The notes below the pieces were generated by a model that saw nothing but the letters and a program-made list of their open reading frames with translations, was not told the origin of the DNA and did not search any database. From contig JAJQJQ010000012.1 of the NCBI GenBank assembly GCA_028622995.1, positions 4,278,001 to 4,342,000 on the forward strand: DNA of 64,000 nucleotides. The letters are read 5' to 3'. The first letter of the stretch is position 1. Every line of letters starts with the position of its first letter. Below, one piece after another: positions 13,619 to 26,292 of the stretch. The position numbers and the translations under genes were made by a program. Origin of the DNA: Panagrolaimus kolymaensis. Its lineage: Eukaryota; Nematoda; Chromadorea; Rhabditida; Panagrolaimidae.

Positions 13619-14794
13619 CCTTCTTCTTTTCTTCGACGAAGAAAAATCAATTGTCGTCTTTGAAATGAATTTGTTTGAAATTTCTTCTTTTTCATTGACA
13701 TTTATTTTGAGTAAAATGTAAATTTCTTCTGAGCTTCACCATCGATGAGGAAGATTTATGTGAAAATACAAAGTGGAATGAAATGTTGGAAGAAGCTAAA
13801 CTTTAATTTTTTACATTTAATTTGCATTTTTTTATTTACACGCAAATGCATGAAACTAAAAGTGATAAAGTTTTTTGTTCAAATTAATAGCTGTGAATGT
13901 TGTTTATTATCTGCGTTTTAAGGTTTGATTACATTGAATGTGAAAAGCTTTTTCTAAGTTTCATATAAAAAAGTATCAACGCAATGATACGTTAACAGCG
14001 CTAATTCTCAAAGGATATTATGTAAGAATTATAGTAGGATGGAACTCCATATGTTGTAATCATCCTGCGGCAATCAAGAAACCCAAAAACTAACTTTAAA
14101 AAAAAAACATATGGATCGAGAAAGCTGTACAAAAGCTTGGAAAATGCAGTTGAAATAATTTCCATCAATACATTAAGATTGGACTTTCATTAATATTCGT
14201 TTTCGTGAAGTTTACTCATTTTCATTCATTAAAATTATTTTAGAAAGTAACAATGTAGTCACGTAGCAAAAACTTTAATTTATTTATTTACAATGGAAAC
14301 CAAAAGCAAAATTAGAAAGCTTAATGGAAGTATGTAATTTTTGTTCATCATCATGGGCTTTAGTAAAAAATTTGAATATTCATCCCATGGTGCTTAAAAT
14401 GGTACGATTGAAACCGTATTCGATGAAACTTTTGAAGATATTCACAATGTTTTCAACGCCAAAATATTTTAGGTTATCAGAGAATTGACTTCAACTATGA
14501 TTCTCGAGAAAAATAAACTGCGAATAGCAATCATCACTGCTCAATCCTTTCCATAAACTTTTTTTAGAATTATTTATCATCCTTCTTTTTATTGCTGAGC
14601 TTTTTAAACCATGTTATTTTAACTCGAAATAGCCATCACTGTTATCTAAAATCTTTCAAATTCAAAAATAACTTTTACTTTAATTCAAGTCCATAAAAAA
14701 GTTAGAAAGTAAAAACCGCAAACCAAAATAAAAAAGAAAAATAGACACAAAATTTTAGAATCACATTTATTATATCACATCGACAAAATACACC
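13619..14794. other. Intergenic region upstream of the kelch gene
   Basis: AT-rich DNA with no coding-like open frame. It separates the kelch start from the 3' end of the PP1 remnant. Nothing further recognised. Confidence 0.5.
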
Positions 14795-15109
14795 TTAGGC
14801 TCCATTTTTGAGAGCAAGACGAACAGCTTTAGCAGTTGGACGATAAACAGAAAAGGAGCATGAAAGATCAGCGGCGACGGTCATGGTTGCAGCAGCATTG
14901 TCAAATTGACCACAGTAATGTGGAGCAGAGAAGATGGTGACGAGACGACGATTTGCAAAGAATTCATATCCATCTTGAACAACTTGATGAGCACGAGCAA
15001 TGAGATCAATATCAAGTTTATTGCATGCATCGACGACAACATCTTGCCCAAAAACATATGAGACACCACGAGTATTTGCTTGCCATCAGGATCAGCCCAG
15101 AGAAGATCA
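14795..15109 (-). pseudogene. 3' remnant of a PP1-type Ser/Thr phosphatase, frameshifted
   Basis: On the minus strand, after a good acceptor (TATTTTTAG), the text reads [10 protein letters not shown], then after a frame change near 15080 [46 protein letters not shown] and CSFSVYRP, ending at TAA 14795. These are the conserved last motifs of PP1 phosphatases, including the metal-binding His of ARAHQ and the SAPNYCG-type loop (here SAPHYCG). The first two thirds of the enzyme (GDxHG, GDxVDRG, GNHE) is absent from the 300 bases upstream and from the rest of the window. The broken frame and missing N-terminus argue for a pseudogene; a sequencing error could explain the frame change but not the missing exons. 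Nematodes carry many PP1-like sperm phosphatase copies, a plausible source. Confidence 0.8.
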
Positions 15110-15447
15110 CTAAAAATAATGGTTTAATCAAATTTCAAAGCTAAAAAATAAAGCCTTAATTCCCATTGATGGATTTGGTGGATATCGCCATAATTCGATC
15201 TTAAAGCGATTATTTAGTTGCAGGCGGGTTTTTAACCTAGCGGGGAAACGGATCTTTTCGTGTTCAATCAAAAATTGTAAACAAAATTTTATGTTTCTTG
15301 ATTCTTTCACGTTTTTGTTTGCAACAATAATTACCTTTTTTATTACTTGAAGTTCACATTTTATTGAAGGTAAGTTAAAGACTTTTTATTTGATTAAAAA
15401 AAGCGTATTCAATGGGTTGTTCCTTTTTAGCTCATTTTTTCCAAAAA

Positions 15448-17302
15448 ATGTTTGGAAACAAAATGGAAGTTGATGCTGAAGATAACTCCGTATTTGAATC
15501 CACGATGTCTTCATTCAATCCAAAAGATTCTCGATGTGTTTTTCAATCAAATGTCAATGGTCTAGCTTCCTTGGTATGTTTTTGATTACAAAATTTGATA
15601 TAATAAAACTAATAACATGCTTTTTTAGAATTTAAGTGGAAATCACAATCAAAGTGATGCTTTTGATGAAAATGTCATGCTTCGTTATACTACTTCTCTA
15701 GCGACAATTTTAACACCAAAAACTGCCATTCGTGTTGCATCTCAAAAAAAGCCTAATTTTAGTGCTCATACCTTTCAAGAATCGTTAAGTGATCCACGAA
15801 GTCCTGTCAATCCTGCTGCTTGTATCTCATCAACTCCAACACTTAAAATAGCTCCACCAATAGCTACTTCAACACCTCATTGCTCCTTCATTCGACGACA
15901 AATCGAAAATTCAACTGGATCATTGATTTATCATGAAAGTTCAAGCGAATATGTTCCTGATGAAAATTATAAGAAGCGCATTGAAGTAAGTTTGTTGATT
16001 GCTTTATTATTTATTTTATGCTTTAAATTTTAGCGTCTTGCTCGAAAAGTGAAATGTGAAGAAGATTACATTGAACAATCAAAAAGGAAGATAGCATATT
16101 GGAAGCGAAAAGAATACCAACGATACTCCATGAATGAACTTTGCGCCCATGCTTTGCTTGTAATCTCTTATGCAAGACTGGAAACTTATAAAGAACTTGT
16201 AACAAGGCTTACCGCTCAACATCGAATGAGTTATACTCCACCTCCATTAGCAAGATCAATGAGAGCTAATTTCACAATTTACAGTATGCAAATCAATCTA
16301 TGTCGAGGATATTATTTGAGCGCACCAGATTGTGGTAAATATTTGTTAGTTTGTGAATTTATTAATAGGTTGAATTTTATAGGTAATGATTATGTCTTCC
16401 TGGTGGTGTTTCTAACTGGTGAAAAAGTTGTTGCAACTGAAATTATTCAAGGCAATGATGAAGAAAATATTCGTTCTCGTCGTTTACGTGTTGATGAACC
16501 CATCCATCTCTCTGGTTTACCACTCAACTTTCAAATCAAACTTGAAATATATGCATTGAAGATCATTTCTCGTCCTGCTAAAAGTCCTAAAGAATTTGCA
16601 AAAAAGGCTTTCAACTTTATAGGTAAACAAACTATTATCGAAGCTGCTTTTTACAATAATAAATAATTTTTAGGCCAATGCCGAGGTCCTTCAACTCCAA
16701 ATAATATTGATGACGATTCCGATGAATATGATAACACCTTTACTTTAATTGGTCATGCTCACTTAACTCGACAAACAAATGGTCAAAAATCATTCTTAAT
16801 CACTGAAAACGAATATCCGCTTGATGGTTCCATGGAGGTTAAATGTGATGTTTCACCTCTTCCTGAAGAATTAACTAAAGAAATGCAAGGATATTGGGTA
16901 ACTTTTTGCATTTTTTACGTCAATTGTTTCTGTAAATTATCGCTTCTTTTTTTTTAGAACTTGTGTGGGAATTCAAATCTAACAAAAATGTGGGTCAAAA
17001 TGGTTAATGGGATTATACAATTTTATGATCATTCCGAAGAATCTGCTAGCACTTTCATCGATCCGAATTTCATCATTGATATGTCAACAATTTGGAACCG
17101 CAAAGTTGAACGTGATTTTCAAGCCCTAAGAAATGCTGAAAACGAATTCACATTTTACTTTGATGTTATATCGTTTCCTCTTGGATCGGATATGTGTGAA
17201 CACAAGCGTTTTTCCGTCGCCGTCGAAAGTGAAGAAATGCTCCAAAAATGGCTTGAAAAAATTAATAACTGTTTAGAAGTAATTAGAGAATCACCTTCTT
17301 AA
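15448..17302 (+). CDS. Anillin-like protein (AHD plus PH domain)
   Basis: Exons 15448-15573, 15629-15985, 16034-16334, 16383-16622, 16674-16897 and 16958-17302 give 530 residues in frame. After a 160-residue Ser/Pro-rich N-terminus comes a helical region (CEEDYIEQSKRKIAYWK), an anillin-homology C2-like part (LARSMRANFTIYSMQI, GEKVVATEIIQG) and a C-terminal PH domain (MWVKMVNGIIQFYDH, KRFSVAVESEEMLQKWLEKIN). Anillins link actomyosin, Rho and septins at the cytokinetic ring and in the germline. At 530 residues, with no clear myosin- or actin-binding N-terminus, it resembles the short nematode ANI-2/ANI-3 type rather than full-length ANI-1. A TTTTTAG acceptor at 15429-15430, 17 bases before the ATG, suggests trans-splicing. 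AATAAA lies at 17354. Confidence 0.85.
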
Positions 17303-18102
17303 TTTTCATTTGTTTTATTTCGTTTATGTTTTGTGCATTAAAGTTTTTTGTTTAATAAAAATTGTTTTGTTGAAATTTTCTTGTGTCTTGATTGAAATCC
17401 TTTTATCATAAAAAGGTAATACCAAATTATCTCTTTCTAATTGATAATATGAAATTGCGACTTTAGTAACAAAATTGGATGATTGATCGTTTGCTTTTTT
17501 AACCGGCATTGCAAAAGCAACACATGCTTCCGTTTAAAATTAAGTCATTAGAAATATTCTTGATGATTCCGTTTTTCGTTGTTACAATATCCAAGTTTAC
17601 TGAACACATTACAAATTTAATCTTCGATGAAATTCTCAAATGCGAAAAGCTTGTTGGCAAACTACTTTGTAAAAAAAACATTTGTGAAATGCAGGTTGAT
17701 GGTTACTATCAAAACAACGTGAAGCATTTTCTGTAATTCCCATAATAAAAAATCATCAAATAAAAGAAGAGGCTTCGAAGTTTCCAAAGGATGAAAAAAA
17801 AAGGAAAAGCTTGATATCCAAGAAGTCAGTGAAATCATTCAATGGCAGATTATTAATTTCCGTTATGCACAAAATATGTAAAGTATCCACTTAAACAAAA
17901 AAGATTTTAATTTTAAGAAATTTATTTAAAATTGTTCATTGATTTTTAATAACAAAGTAACTAACACAAAAGGGCAAGTTGGCATACAATACATAGTACA
18001 CAAGAAAAAAAAGCCACTGCCATATAATAATATGAAACAAAGAAAAACAAACAGAGAAAACAATAAAGAATAACATAGGAAACCCGTGTCTTATAATATT
18101 TA
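17303..18102. other. Spacer between two convergent genes
   Basis: Contains the anillin-gene polyadenylation signal (AATAAA at 17354). A 75-codon plus-strand frame at 17509-17736 has no motif and is probably chance. The 3' UTR of the coiled-coil gene probably fills the right end. Confidence 0.5.
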
Positions 18103-21100
18103 TTATACATTATCTTCTTCTTCGGTTTCAACTTCAGTCAAAATTTCAACACCACGGAGTCGAGGAGTACCAAGTTCAGGTTTGAAAGCAGAATGAGACG
18201 AAGAGTTGAGAAGGATATTTTGCGATGCTTCAAGCATTTCTTCAAGCTGCTTGATCCTTGCATTCTTCATAACGATTTGATCATGTAATTCAGCATTTTG
18301 ATGTTCATATGTTCCACCGCCGGGATGCGATCGCTGTTTCTTCAAAGCAGCAATTTCAAGATCTCGAAGACGAATTTGTTCTCTAGCCGCAAACAATTGC
18401 TTTGCAGCTTCATTCAATGCATCTTCTTTGGCATCTTTGCAGGCTTGAAGTTGATCGAGAGCTTCATGGTATCTAAAAAAAAGACACGTGATATAACCGA
18501 TAATCGTGGAAAAATAGCTTACTTCTTTTTCAATGTGGAGTACTTAATTCGCATTTCATTAGTTTCCTTTTGACCTGACATCCGTTGATCATCAAATTCA
18601 ATTTGTTGCCTTTCAAGCTTTCCAGCAAGAGATTGAATTCGAACTTGGAGTTTTCCAATAAGCATATCTTTATCAAGGAGGTCATGCATCATATTTTTTT
18701 GAGTTTGCGATGGTTGATTGAAACCCATGTTTTGTCTTGAAGTTGAAGAAGACATAATAGTAGTTTCCAAATCACGAAACTTTTCTTCGAAATATGAACG
18801 AGCATCAGTATTACTATCAGTTATTGAGCCCATGGGTGAAGGACCATCAATAAAAACTTCATTTGACATTCGACGATGGAAGGAGCGACTTGGAGGTATA
18901 CTGGATGTTGGAGTTGGTTGCCATGGTGAACGTAATTTTGGAGCTTCTTCCTTTGCAGAATTACGGTGTTGAGATGACCGCTTTTGAGGTTGTGGTGCAA
19001 CAGCAACCTAAAAAAGAAATATGATTAAAGTTTTTAGAAGATAAAAAAAGAAAATACAAACCTTGTTTGACCCATTAAAAATGGTTGGCATAACAGTATC
19101 GGTTGTTGTAGTAGTTGCAGCTGATGATGAATTTCCTGAGTTGCTCATTGATGAGTGAACGTTTCCTCCTGTACTATCAAAAGCTTGATCTTCACTTGAT
19201 GATTGACGTCTGAAACAATAACATAAAAACATGCAAATTTGAGAAGCAAGAAAATGAATGGAAAAAAATCAAACAAGCAAGAAATTTCTCGACTCGAAAC
19301 AACTCTCTTCAAAATGTCAAAAATTTCTCTTCTCTTTTTTGTTATGTGCTTTTGGTCAACTTTTGAAACTATCAAATGTCAATATGCTATCAATAATTAT
19401 AAAGAAAATGAAGTAATTGCTGATTGGAAATATTGTATAGAAACATGGGATTGCAAAGATCAACCTTGTCATTGTCCTTTACCTGCAATTGCTAATTCAA
19501 CAGAAGATGTTCACAACATTAAGGTAGTTATTTTAAAAGACGTTTTATAAACAAACATAAAGAATATTTTTAGAATCAACTTCGAAAACAAATTTGTACC
19601 AACCCAATAACACAATGTGGATGTCACTATGGATTATGTGTTTGTGCGTCAGAATGTGGTCAAATGCGTTCAGAAAAAAGAAGTAATTCAGTTTAGTAAT
19701 GTCAAATGGTATGAAAATGTATGTATAATAAATAATAAATGGTTTTAATTATGACTCTTTATACAAAAACGGAAGTAACAAATAGCTTACATTACAAAAA
19801 TGATGAAAACCATTTAAAACTAATGGTAAAAAAGATAAGGGAAAAATTTAACACTAAATAGAAAAATAGTGAAACAAACGTTGGAAAGATAATGAACGAA
19901 TCCCTCTTTATGAAATGACTTCAAAAGAATAACTTTCGAAGAAGGAACTAGACAAAACATTACCAGCGTCAACAATCCAAGAAAAAGTCAGCCAGCTAAA
20001 TAAACAATGCAAACTAAATCCTAGCGGTCAAAAGAAGGAAAAATTTTCTTATTTGCAGCTTACAAATGGATACATTCAATAAAACAATCTTCTTTTGAAT
20101 CCTATGCAATTGCATAAACAAAAATCTTAAAAGAAACAACTCAAAGGAAAAATAAACGAATCTAATTTAAGCCAAAAGCTATAAAAGAAAACGGCGAATT
20201 TGTCCCAAGCTTCAAAACTAAGAAGCGAATGCAATAAAAATTCCATAAAAAGGGATATTTACTTTTTGATGCAAGGGGTTAAAAGAAAACAAAAAGGTTT
20301 TTTTTAAGTAAAATTGTAAAATAAGAAAGAAATTTAAATCGTCTTCTAAATATTAAAGTCGTAACAGTGCTAGAAAAAAAATTCTCGCCCGTTAAAAATG
20401 TGAGAAAAATGAAACCAATTTTAAAGAAATGTGTTGTCCTTGAAACAAAATTCTATTTTTCTTCGCAACATTCATAAGCGCTAATTGGACATCCATCTAT
20501 TATTGCCGCGGTCAAGACTCAAGATCCTAGTTTATTGAAGAAAAAAATGGCAAAAAAAATGACCTTTTTCCACGAAAAACACAAAAAGGGACTTTTGGTT
20601 CATAAAAAATTACAGCTTTCATGTTTCTAAAATATGAATTGCAACAGCTGTTCTAAGGAAACAACATAAAATTTGGAAAAAAGCGTGCAAGAGGTTTGGA
20701 AATTGGCAGAAAACGAAAGAATAACAAGTTTTAAGAAAGAAAAAAAATGTAAAACATCTTTAGTTTTGATTGAATCAAAATATTTAAAAACAGATGTGAT
20801 TTCCCATCCATTCATTTGTAGATCGTCTTACTTTTTAAACGCATAAAAACCCAAATCAAAAGCAATCTGCCACTTTTCGAGAAGCCGTCTTTTAAAAACC
20901 ACTAAAAAATGAGTCCAAAAAAAATTTGAAAACGAAAACGGTTGTGGATGGAATAAAAAAGCAGAAATTGCATTGGGTAAAGCTTTAAAAGGGAAAATGG
21001 AATATGCAACATTACAATTTGACCCTTTGTGACACTTTAAGCTCATGGGAATCAATTTTCGAGGATGCATAGTGGCAAGATGACAAATGGAAATAAACTT

Positions 21101-24100
21101 TAAAACTTTAGAAGGAACAAAATTGGATTACAAATTCCATGCTTGCTTGAAAAATGAGTACGCAACTAAATACATACCTTCCTTGAAAACCATAACCATT
21201 GCTTTCACCAGAAACAAAGACATCATTGGTCGCTTTTCGTGGAGGATCAGTTCCAAAAGTTGTAGTAGCATGTTCACGAGGTGTTGAAGTTCCCATAGGA
21301 GTAAATGATTTATTCAATTCATATTCAAATGGCGTTGCTGGTTCCTGCGAATAATGAGCATCAGACAAATATGTTTGAGGTTGAATTGAAACTGATGGAA
21401 GCCCAACGACCGAAGTCGGCTTCCGTGGATGAGAATAATGAGAACCCGTGATTAAACGAGAATCAGCTGATTGATGTTCTGAAAAACAAAATTATTAAAA
21501 TAGTTACTAGCACAAGAAACGATAAAAATGTTAATAGAAATAAACGCAACATCTCAAGGGTGAAATATCTTATCCAAAAAGATGAATTGGCATTGAAGAA
21601 AATTTTAAAGATAAAAAAGAAAAGGAAGCGGAAATAATCGAGTAAGAAATAAGAAAGCTAACACGATCATGGATGAAAAAGACTCATCAAAAAATTATTA
21701 ATGGAGAAAATGGAGAAAGCACGTGAAAGCTAAAGAACAAAAAAATGTCCAATAAAAAGCAATAAAGATAGCACAAAAAAGGACACCAAGATTTACAACA
21801 TAGAAAAAAGTACGTCAATCAAACTTTATACTGACCTAAGAAAAAAAGGACAAAATTTTTGGCAAGTTTCTTTTATAATTATGTCAAAAGTTAAAAAAAA
21901 AACTACAACTCTTCTTACATTTCAGAAAACGAGCTGCCCCATGGTGAGTCTAGTTATTTTCTAAAGTTAACATAAAAGCTTCTGCTTATTGAAGAAGAAA
22001 AAACCCATGGGTTGGTTCTGTTTACGCATTTCAGAGGAAAGACGGCTTCAAATTTCATTAAGATTCAGGCTTAGAAAAAAAGAAACTCAAAGAAAAGGGT
22101 TCATTTATATGTTGTGCCAGCGCTAACAAATGTCTAAAAAAAGGAAAACGACAAACTCTGGTGCATCCCAAAAAAAAATGCCAATAACAGAGATTGAAAG
22201 ATGCGCTAAAAGCTGTTGAAAAAATGAATGTTGGCACTTCAAAATGGAAATGGTGAGAAAAGGAAGCATAAAGTTTTTTTTATAGATATTCGATTAGAGT
22301 GAGCACCAAAATGAAAATTTATCAATCTTGTTTTTAGAGAACCCAAGATATAGCGAATTAATTTCCATATGCAAAAAAAAAGATGGTAATAATTTGACAA
22401 GTCATCATGTTTAACAACATTTGTCATTTGCTATGCATTATGTTTTTGAAGAAGAACGATAAAGAAATGCAAGGTTATATACTGAAACAACTGTTCATGA
22501 AAAACTATGTTGCCAAAAAAGACAAAATGTTTATTGAAGATTTAGCAAGCATCTTCAAAAATGAAAAAACAATAATAAAAGGAGAATGGCAAAAAAAAAT
22601 GTTTCAGTTGAAACATCAAAAATGAAACAAAAAAAGTGTATCAAAAAAGGCATAAAAATAAAAGATAAGCCATGTCAAAATCTGACAAATTGGTAATTTT
22701 TTGAAAAGAATAATGAGCAGTGAATAGTTAATTTATGGGGAAAAAAACCTCGAAAAAAAGAGAAGATGCAGCTGTGAGATTAATTGGATGCGTTTAAGCC
22801 AACTACCAGCCAGCATTTAAAGGAAAAAATTGCCGCAAAAATAAATCGAAACAAAATGAGTAACTAAGTCATCAAAAAATCAATAATGATAAAACTCACC
22901 AGCGACGGAATGAAGACTTTTTCGGCGTTGAGCATGTTTATCAGGATACGAGCCACGAAATCCATTTGAAATTTGAGGATAATATGAAGTTTGAGTATAA
23001 CCTGTGAGGTTGCTGGTATTTTCTTTATGCATTCCAAGACCATCGTCTATCATAAATCGTTGATTGACATTGGAACCTTTCAAGCGAGCTGAAAAATAAA
23101 ATCATTAAAAAATTTTCAATGCAGGGTAGGATGAGAAGGGTTGAAAAAAAGAGTGAGAAAAAGTGAAAAGAGACAGGTGAGTAAATATTTGAAACTGCGA
23201 ATGAACGTGCTCAAGTCAGAACACTCATAAAAAGTGTAATGCAATGGGAAAGGTGGGAGGTAATTTGAGATTTGCAAAAAAAAAAGGAAGTTCAATGTCA
23301 AAAAAGTTGGAAAAAATGGAAGCTTAAAAAGAGAGATGAAACTAAATTTGTATGTATACCCCAAACTTACTTGCAATATAATCATAAGCAGTAAGAAAAA
23401 AACCATTAAAAGTCATCTTTAAAAATCATACAGAAAAAATATTGATAAAAGAAAGAATTCGTTCGAAAATATGTACAAAAATCGTTCGAAGCAAAGTTTA
23501 AATAAAAATAGCTATAGCAATAATTCGATTTTCAAGCTTTGTCTAAATCAACAAAAACTACATTGCACTTATTTTTCAAAAGGCGGGCAAAGCTAAAAAC
23601 TCATTAGGTCGCTCTTAAATATCTTTTGGTCATATGAGACAATATTTTTTTTTCTCTAAAGGAATCCTATTTAAAAAACAACAACTGTCTTAAGGATGTA
23701 ATCAAACTTGCTCATAAAAACCATTGATAAAAAAAAGTTAGTGACAAAGAAGGCGGAAAAAAGTAATAAAAAAAAAAGGAAAAGAGGAATGGAAGAACTT
23801 ACGAAGAGAATTTTGCCTTTTTGCTTTCTTATGAAACAATCCGCAGAAATTCATTATTAACAATAAATAAAGATGAAGAGACGGGTTCCTATAAAAACAG
23901 AAAGTAAATTTGATATTTTTTTTACAAAAACACGATAAAAATCACGGAATATTACAGAGTTATGGGAAAAAGTAAGCTAGAGTATTTTGAGAAAATCGGT
24001 GTTATTTTTTTAACCATAAAAAGCATGTAAGGAAAAATTATAAAGAGAGTAAAATAGATAAGATCTTAAATTTTATGAACATAAATGTTCAATGGATTTG

Positions 24101-26292
24101 CGCGAAATTTTACACATTTTAAGTTGAACCTATCAAACAAAATATTTTACAACCTTCATAGCCGTGGTAAGCGATTTTTACAGCCTTCACGCAAAGAAGA
24201 CAGCTCCAAAAGTATTTGTAAACAAAGGCAAAAAAGTTCTTTCAAATATTATTATAAAAATAAAAAAAGCAAGCAAGGCCAGTGCGCAAAATTTACAACA
24301 CTCTCCACCTTTTTTGTTTTATATCATCAATGGCAACATGAAAGGTCAATGGATGTTTACAAACTAACACGGATATACATTTTGATCGAATAAAAAATTA
24401 GCTTTTGTAACATAAGAAGGTGCAAGAAAAGGATAAGGACGAAGAAAAATAAAATCAGCTGCAAGAAAGAAAATTTTATGCTAACAATGCCGCCAAAAAA
24501 TAGGGGAAACTATGTAACAAAGTGGTCCTTTTTTCCGTGAACACAAAAAAGAAACAGTAAGAAAAAAATGAAAAGGTTTTTTTAGAAGAAGCACATCAAC
24601 GATGTGTTGTCTATGTCCGGTTGTTATATTTTTTTAGTGAGTCAAGTACATGACCTTTATATTTTAGACATTGGTCAGTTCATGATGATGCCATGGCCAG
24701 AAAAAAAGCTGCCGCGCATGGACCGCAATAATGGTTCAAAAAAAATGTGACAGATCGCCGACGACGATGTGAGAGTGTATTTTCTCAATAAATAAAGAAG
24801 CGAATTGGAGGAGGATAATTGAGTCAATAACCCTGTAATATTCATAGAAGAAAAACAAAAAGAAAATGGAGAAAGTAAGATCCTCCTTTAAAGGTCGAAG
24901 ATAAATAAGCAAAGTATTTTTCAATGTTAGAAGAAAATCAAAACAATGGAAATGACAGATGGAGAACAATAGACACAAGAAAGATTCAAAGATACTCAAG
25001 CATGAAATTGTAGAAAATCTTAGATACAAAGACTTTAGGAGTTAGATTGGAACATTCTAGACACTAAACTAACCTTCATCACGTTGTGTTTCATAAAGTT
25101 TTACTAAAGCATACTTCCTTCCATCAACTTTTTTATCACCTAAAAGCGTGATTTTATTGAGTTCTTTTGCACTAGAATAAAGCTTTCGCCGCTGAATTTC
25201 TTCATAACATCTCTCATTAATCCCGTTGAAATCTACCACATTTACTGCCGGCGTTGAACCAAAGGAGGAAATAACTTTTTTGTTTTCACATAAAAAATGA
25301 TTTTTACTACTGCTATCCTTTCCAAAAAATGGTTTTAATGATGAAAATATTGATTGCTTAAAGCATCCAAAGCTAGTGGTGGAATTAACAGTAACTGATT
25401 TAAGAATAACCTTCCCATTAGGGTTTCGAATAACTTGACATGGGCTTTTCTTAGGCGGTAAATCCATGGTAGGTGTATATGAATAAAATGGCAGCAAAAT
25501 AAGCTTTTAATCCACGAAGTAAATCAAAAATAAAAGAGAATAATCAAAAGAAAATGGAAACAATGCTTATGTTTGCACCTATTTTGCCATCTTCCTATAT
25601 GCAGACAACAACTGACCAATTGCCACAACAGCTGGAAGACAAAGCAATGCATACACATAAAAAAGATAAAAACAATAATATAGCAACAAACTTTTTAGAT
25701 GATTTGTTTCAAGCTGTTACACCGTTTTGCTTCCAATGGAAGAGGAGAGAAAGAGGTAATAAAAACACGCGCGCAAAAAAGGAAGAGTCCCTCGATAAGA
25801 AAAATTGAAAGCTATTAATAAAGAATTAGAGGACAGTGGAATGGAATAAGGTGGAAAAGAAAGACTTGAAATAAAAGTAGAGAATAGCTATATTTTCAAG
25901 AAACCAATTATTAGAAAGACATGAAAATTAGGAATGTTCTTTAAGCATTGCCATATAATAATATTCGGTATTCTTAAGACATCCAAACATACCAAGTCGA
26001 GTATATGGTTCTGGATGATGATTCGGTGATTTTGAAGTTGATTGAGGACAGAATTGATCAAGATTTTCTTTTACAGTGCCATCTATAAAGGAAACAAAGC
26101 ATTATATTGACGTCACAAGTTGTTTGAAATAAGCTTACGGATACGATCTTGACCATTTGAAGCGTTATTTCGTTCAGCAGCAGATCCAGGAGATGAAAAA
26201 CGACGAGTAAGCCAATCGAGCATTTGAACTTCACCAAGAGATAATAGCAAGGAGTTGTGGTCTAAGATAAAAGATTCCCATGATGAATTCAT
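18103..26292 (-). CDS. Coiled-coil protein with multiple alternative first exons
   Basis: Five common exons on the minus strand (23088-22900, 21478-21178, 19209-19062, 19007-18523, 18472-18103) join in frame for about 497 codons. The first three encode Ser/Thr/Pro-rich, probably disordered protein; the last two are a charged coiled coil (for example LEEMLEASQNILLN near the end) with an acidic C-terminus EEEDNV. Four candidate first exons, all ending in phase 1 as the common part requires: 26292-26139 plus 26082-25993 (MNSSWESF), 25467-25074 (MDLPPKKSPCQ), 23854-23803 (MNFCGLFHKK) and 23416-23371 (MTFNGFFLTAY). Isoforms would be about 578, 628, 514 and 512 residues. The whole architecture looks like a cytoskeletal or scaffold protein, but I recognise no named family. 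Common exons are well supported; the 23416 first exon is the weakest. Confidence 0.75.
19314..19696 (+). CDS. Small secreted Cys-rich protein nested in an antisense intron
   Basis: Exons 19314-19523 and 19574-19696 give 110 residues. A strong signal peptide (MSKISLLFFVMCFW) is followed by a mature part with ten cysteines in two clusters, the first around DCKDQPCHC and the second CGCHYGLCVC with a following ASEC. The gene lies wholly inside the intron between exons 19209 and 21178 of the coiled-coil gene, on the other strand. The 50-base intron has canonical ends, and AATAAA motifs follow at about 19724. The cysteine pattern suggests a disulphide-stabilised extracellular peptide, of unknown role; I do not recognise the family. 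Resemblance to toxin, protease-inhibitor or antimicrobial peptides would be guesswork. Confidence 0.75.
19697..22899 (-). other. Two long introns of the coiled-coil gene
   Basis: The intron 19210-21177 holds the nested secreted gene and about 1.4 kb of AT-rich DNA; the intron 21479-22899 holds nothing coding-like. No repeat family or RNA gene was recognised. Confidence 0.5.

Noticed and set aside
17509..17736. 75-codon plus-strand frame after the anillin-like gene
   Set aside because: Hydrophobic by composition, no signal-peptide architecture, no splice sites, and lies in the convergent 3' region.
24085..24393. Two overlapping plus-strand frames inside an intron of the coiled-coil gene
   Set aside because: No motif, Lys/Ser-rich from A-runs, and both overlap in different frames without sign of selection.
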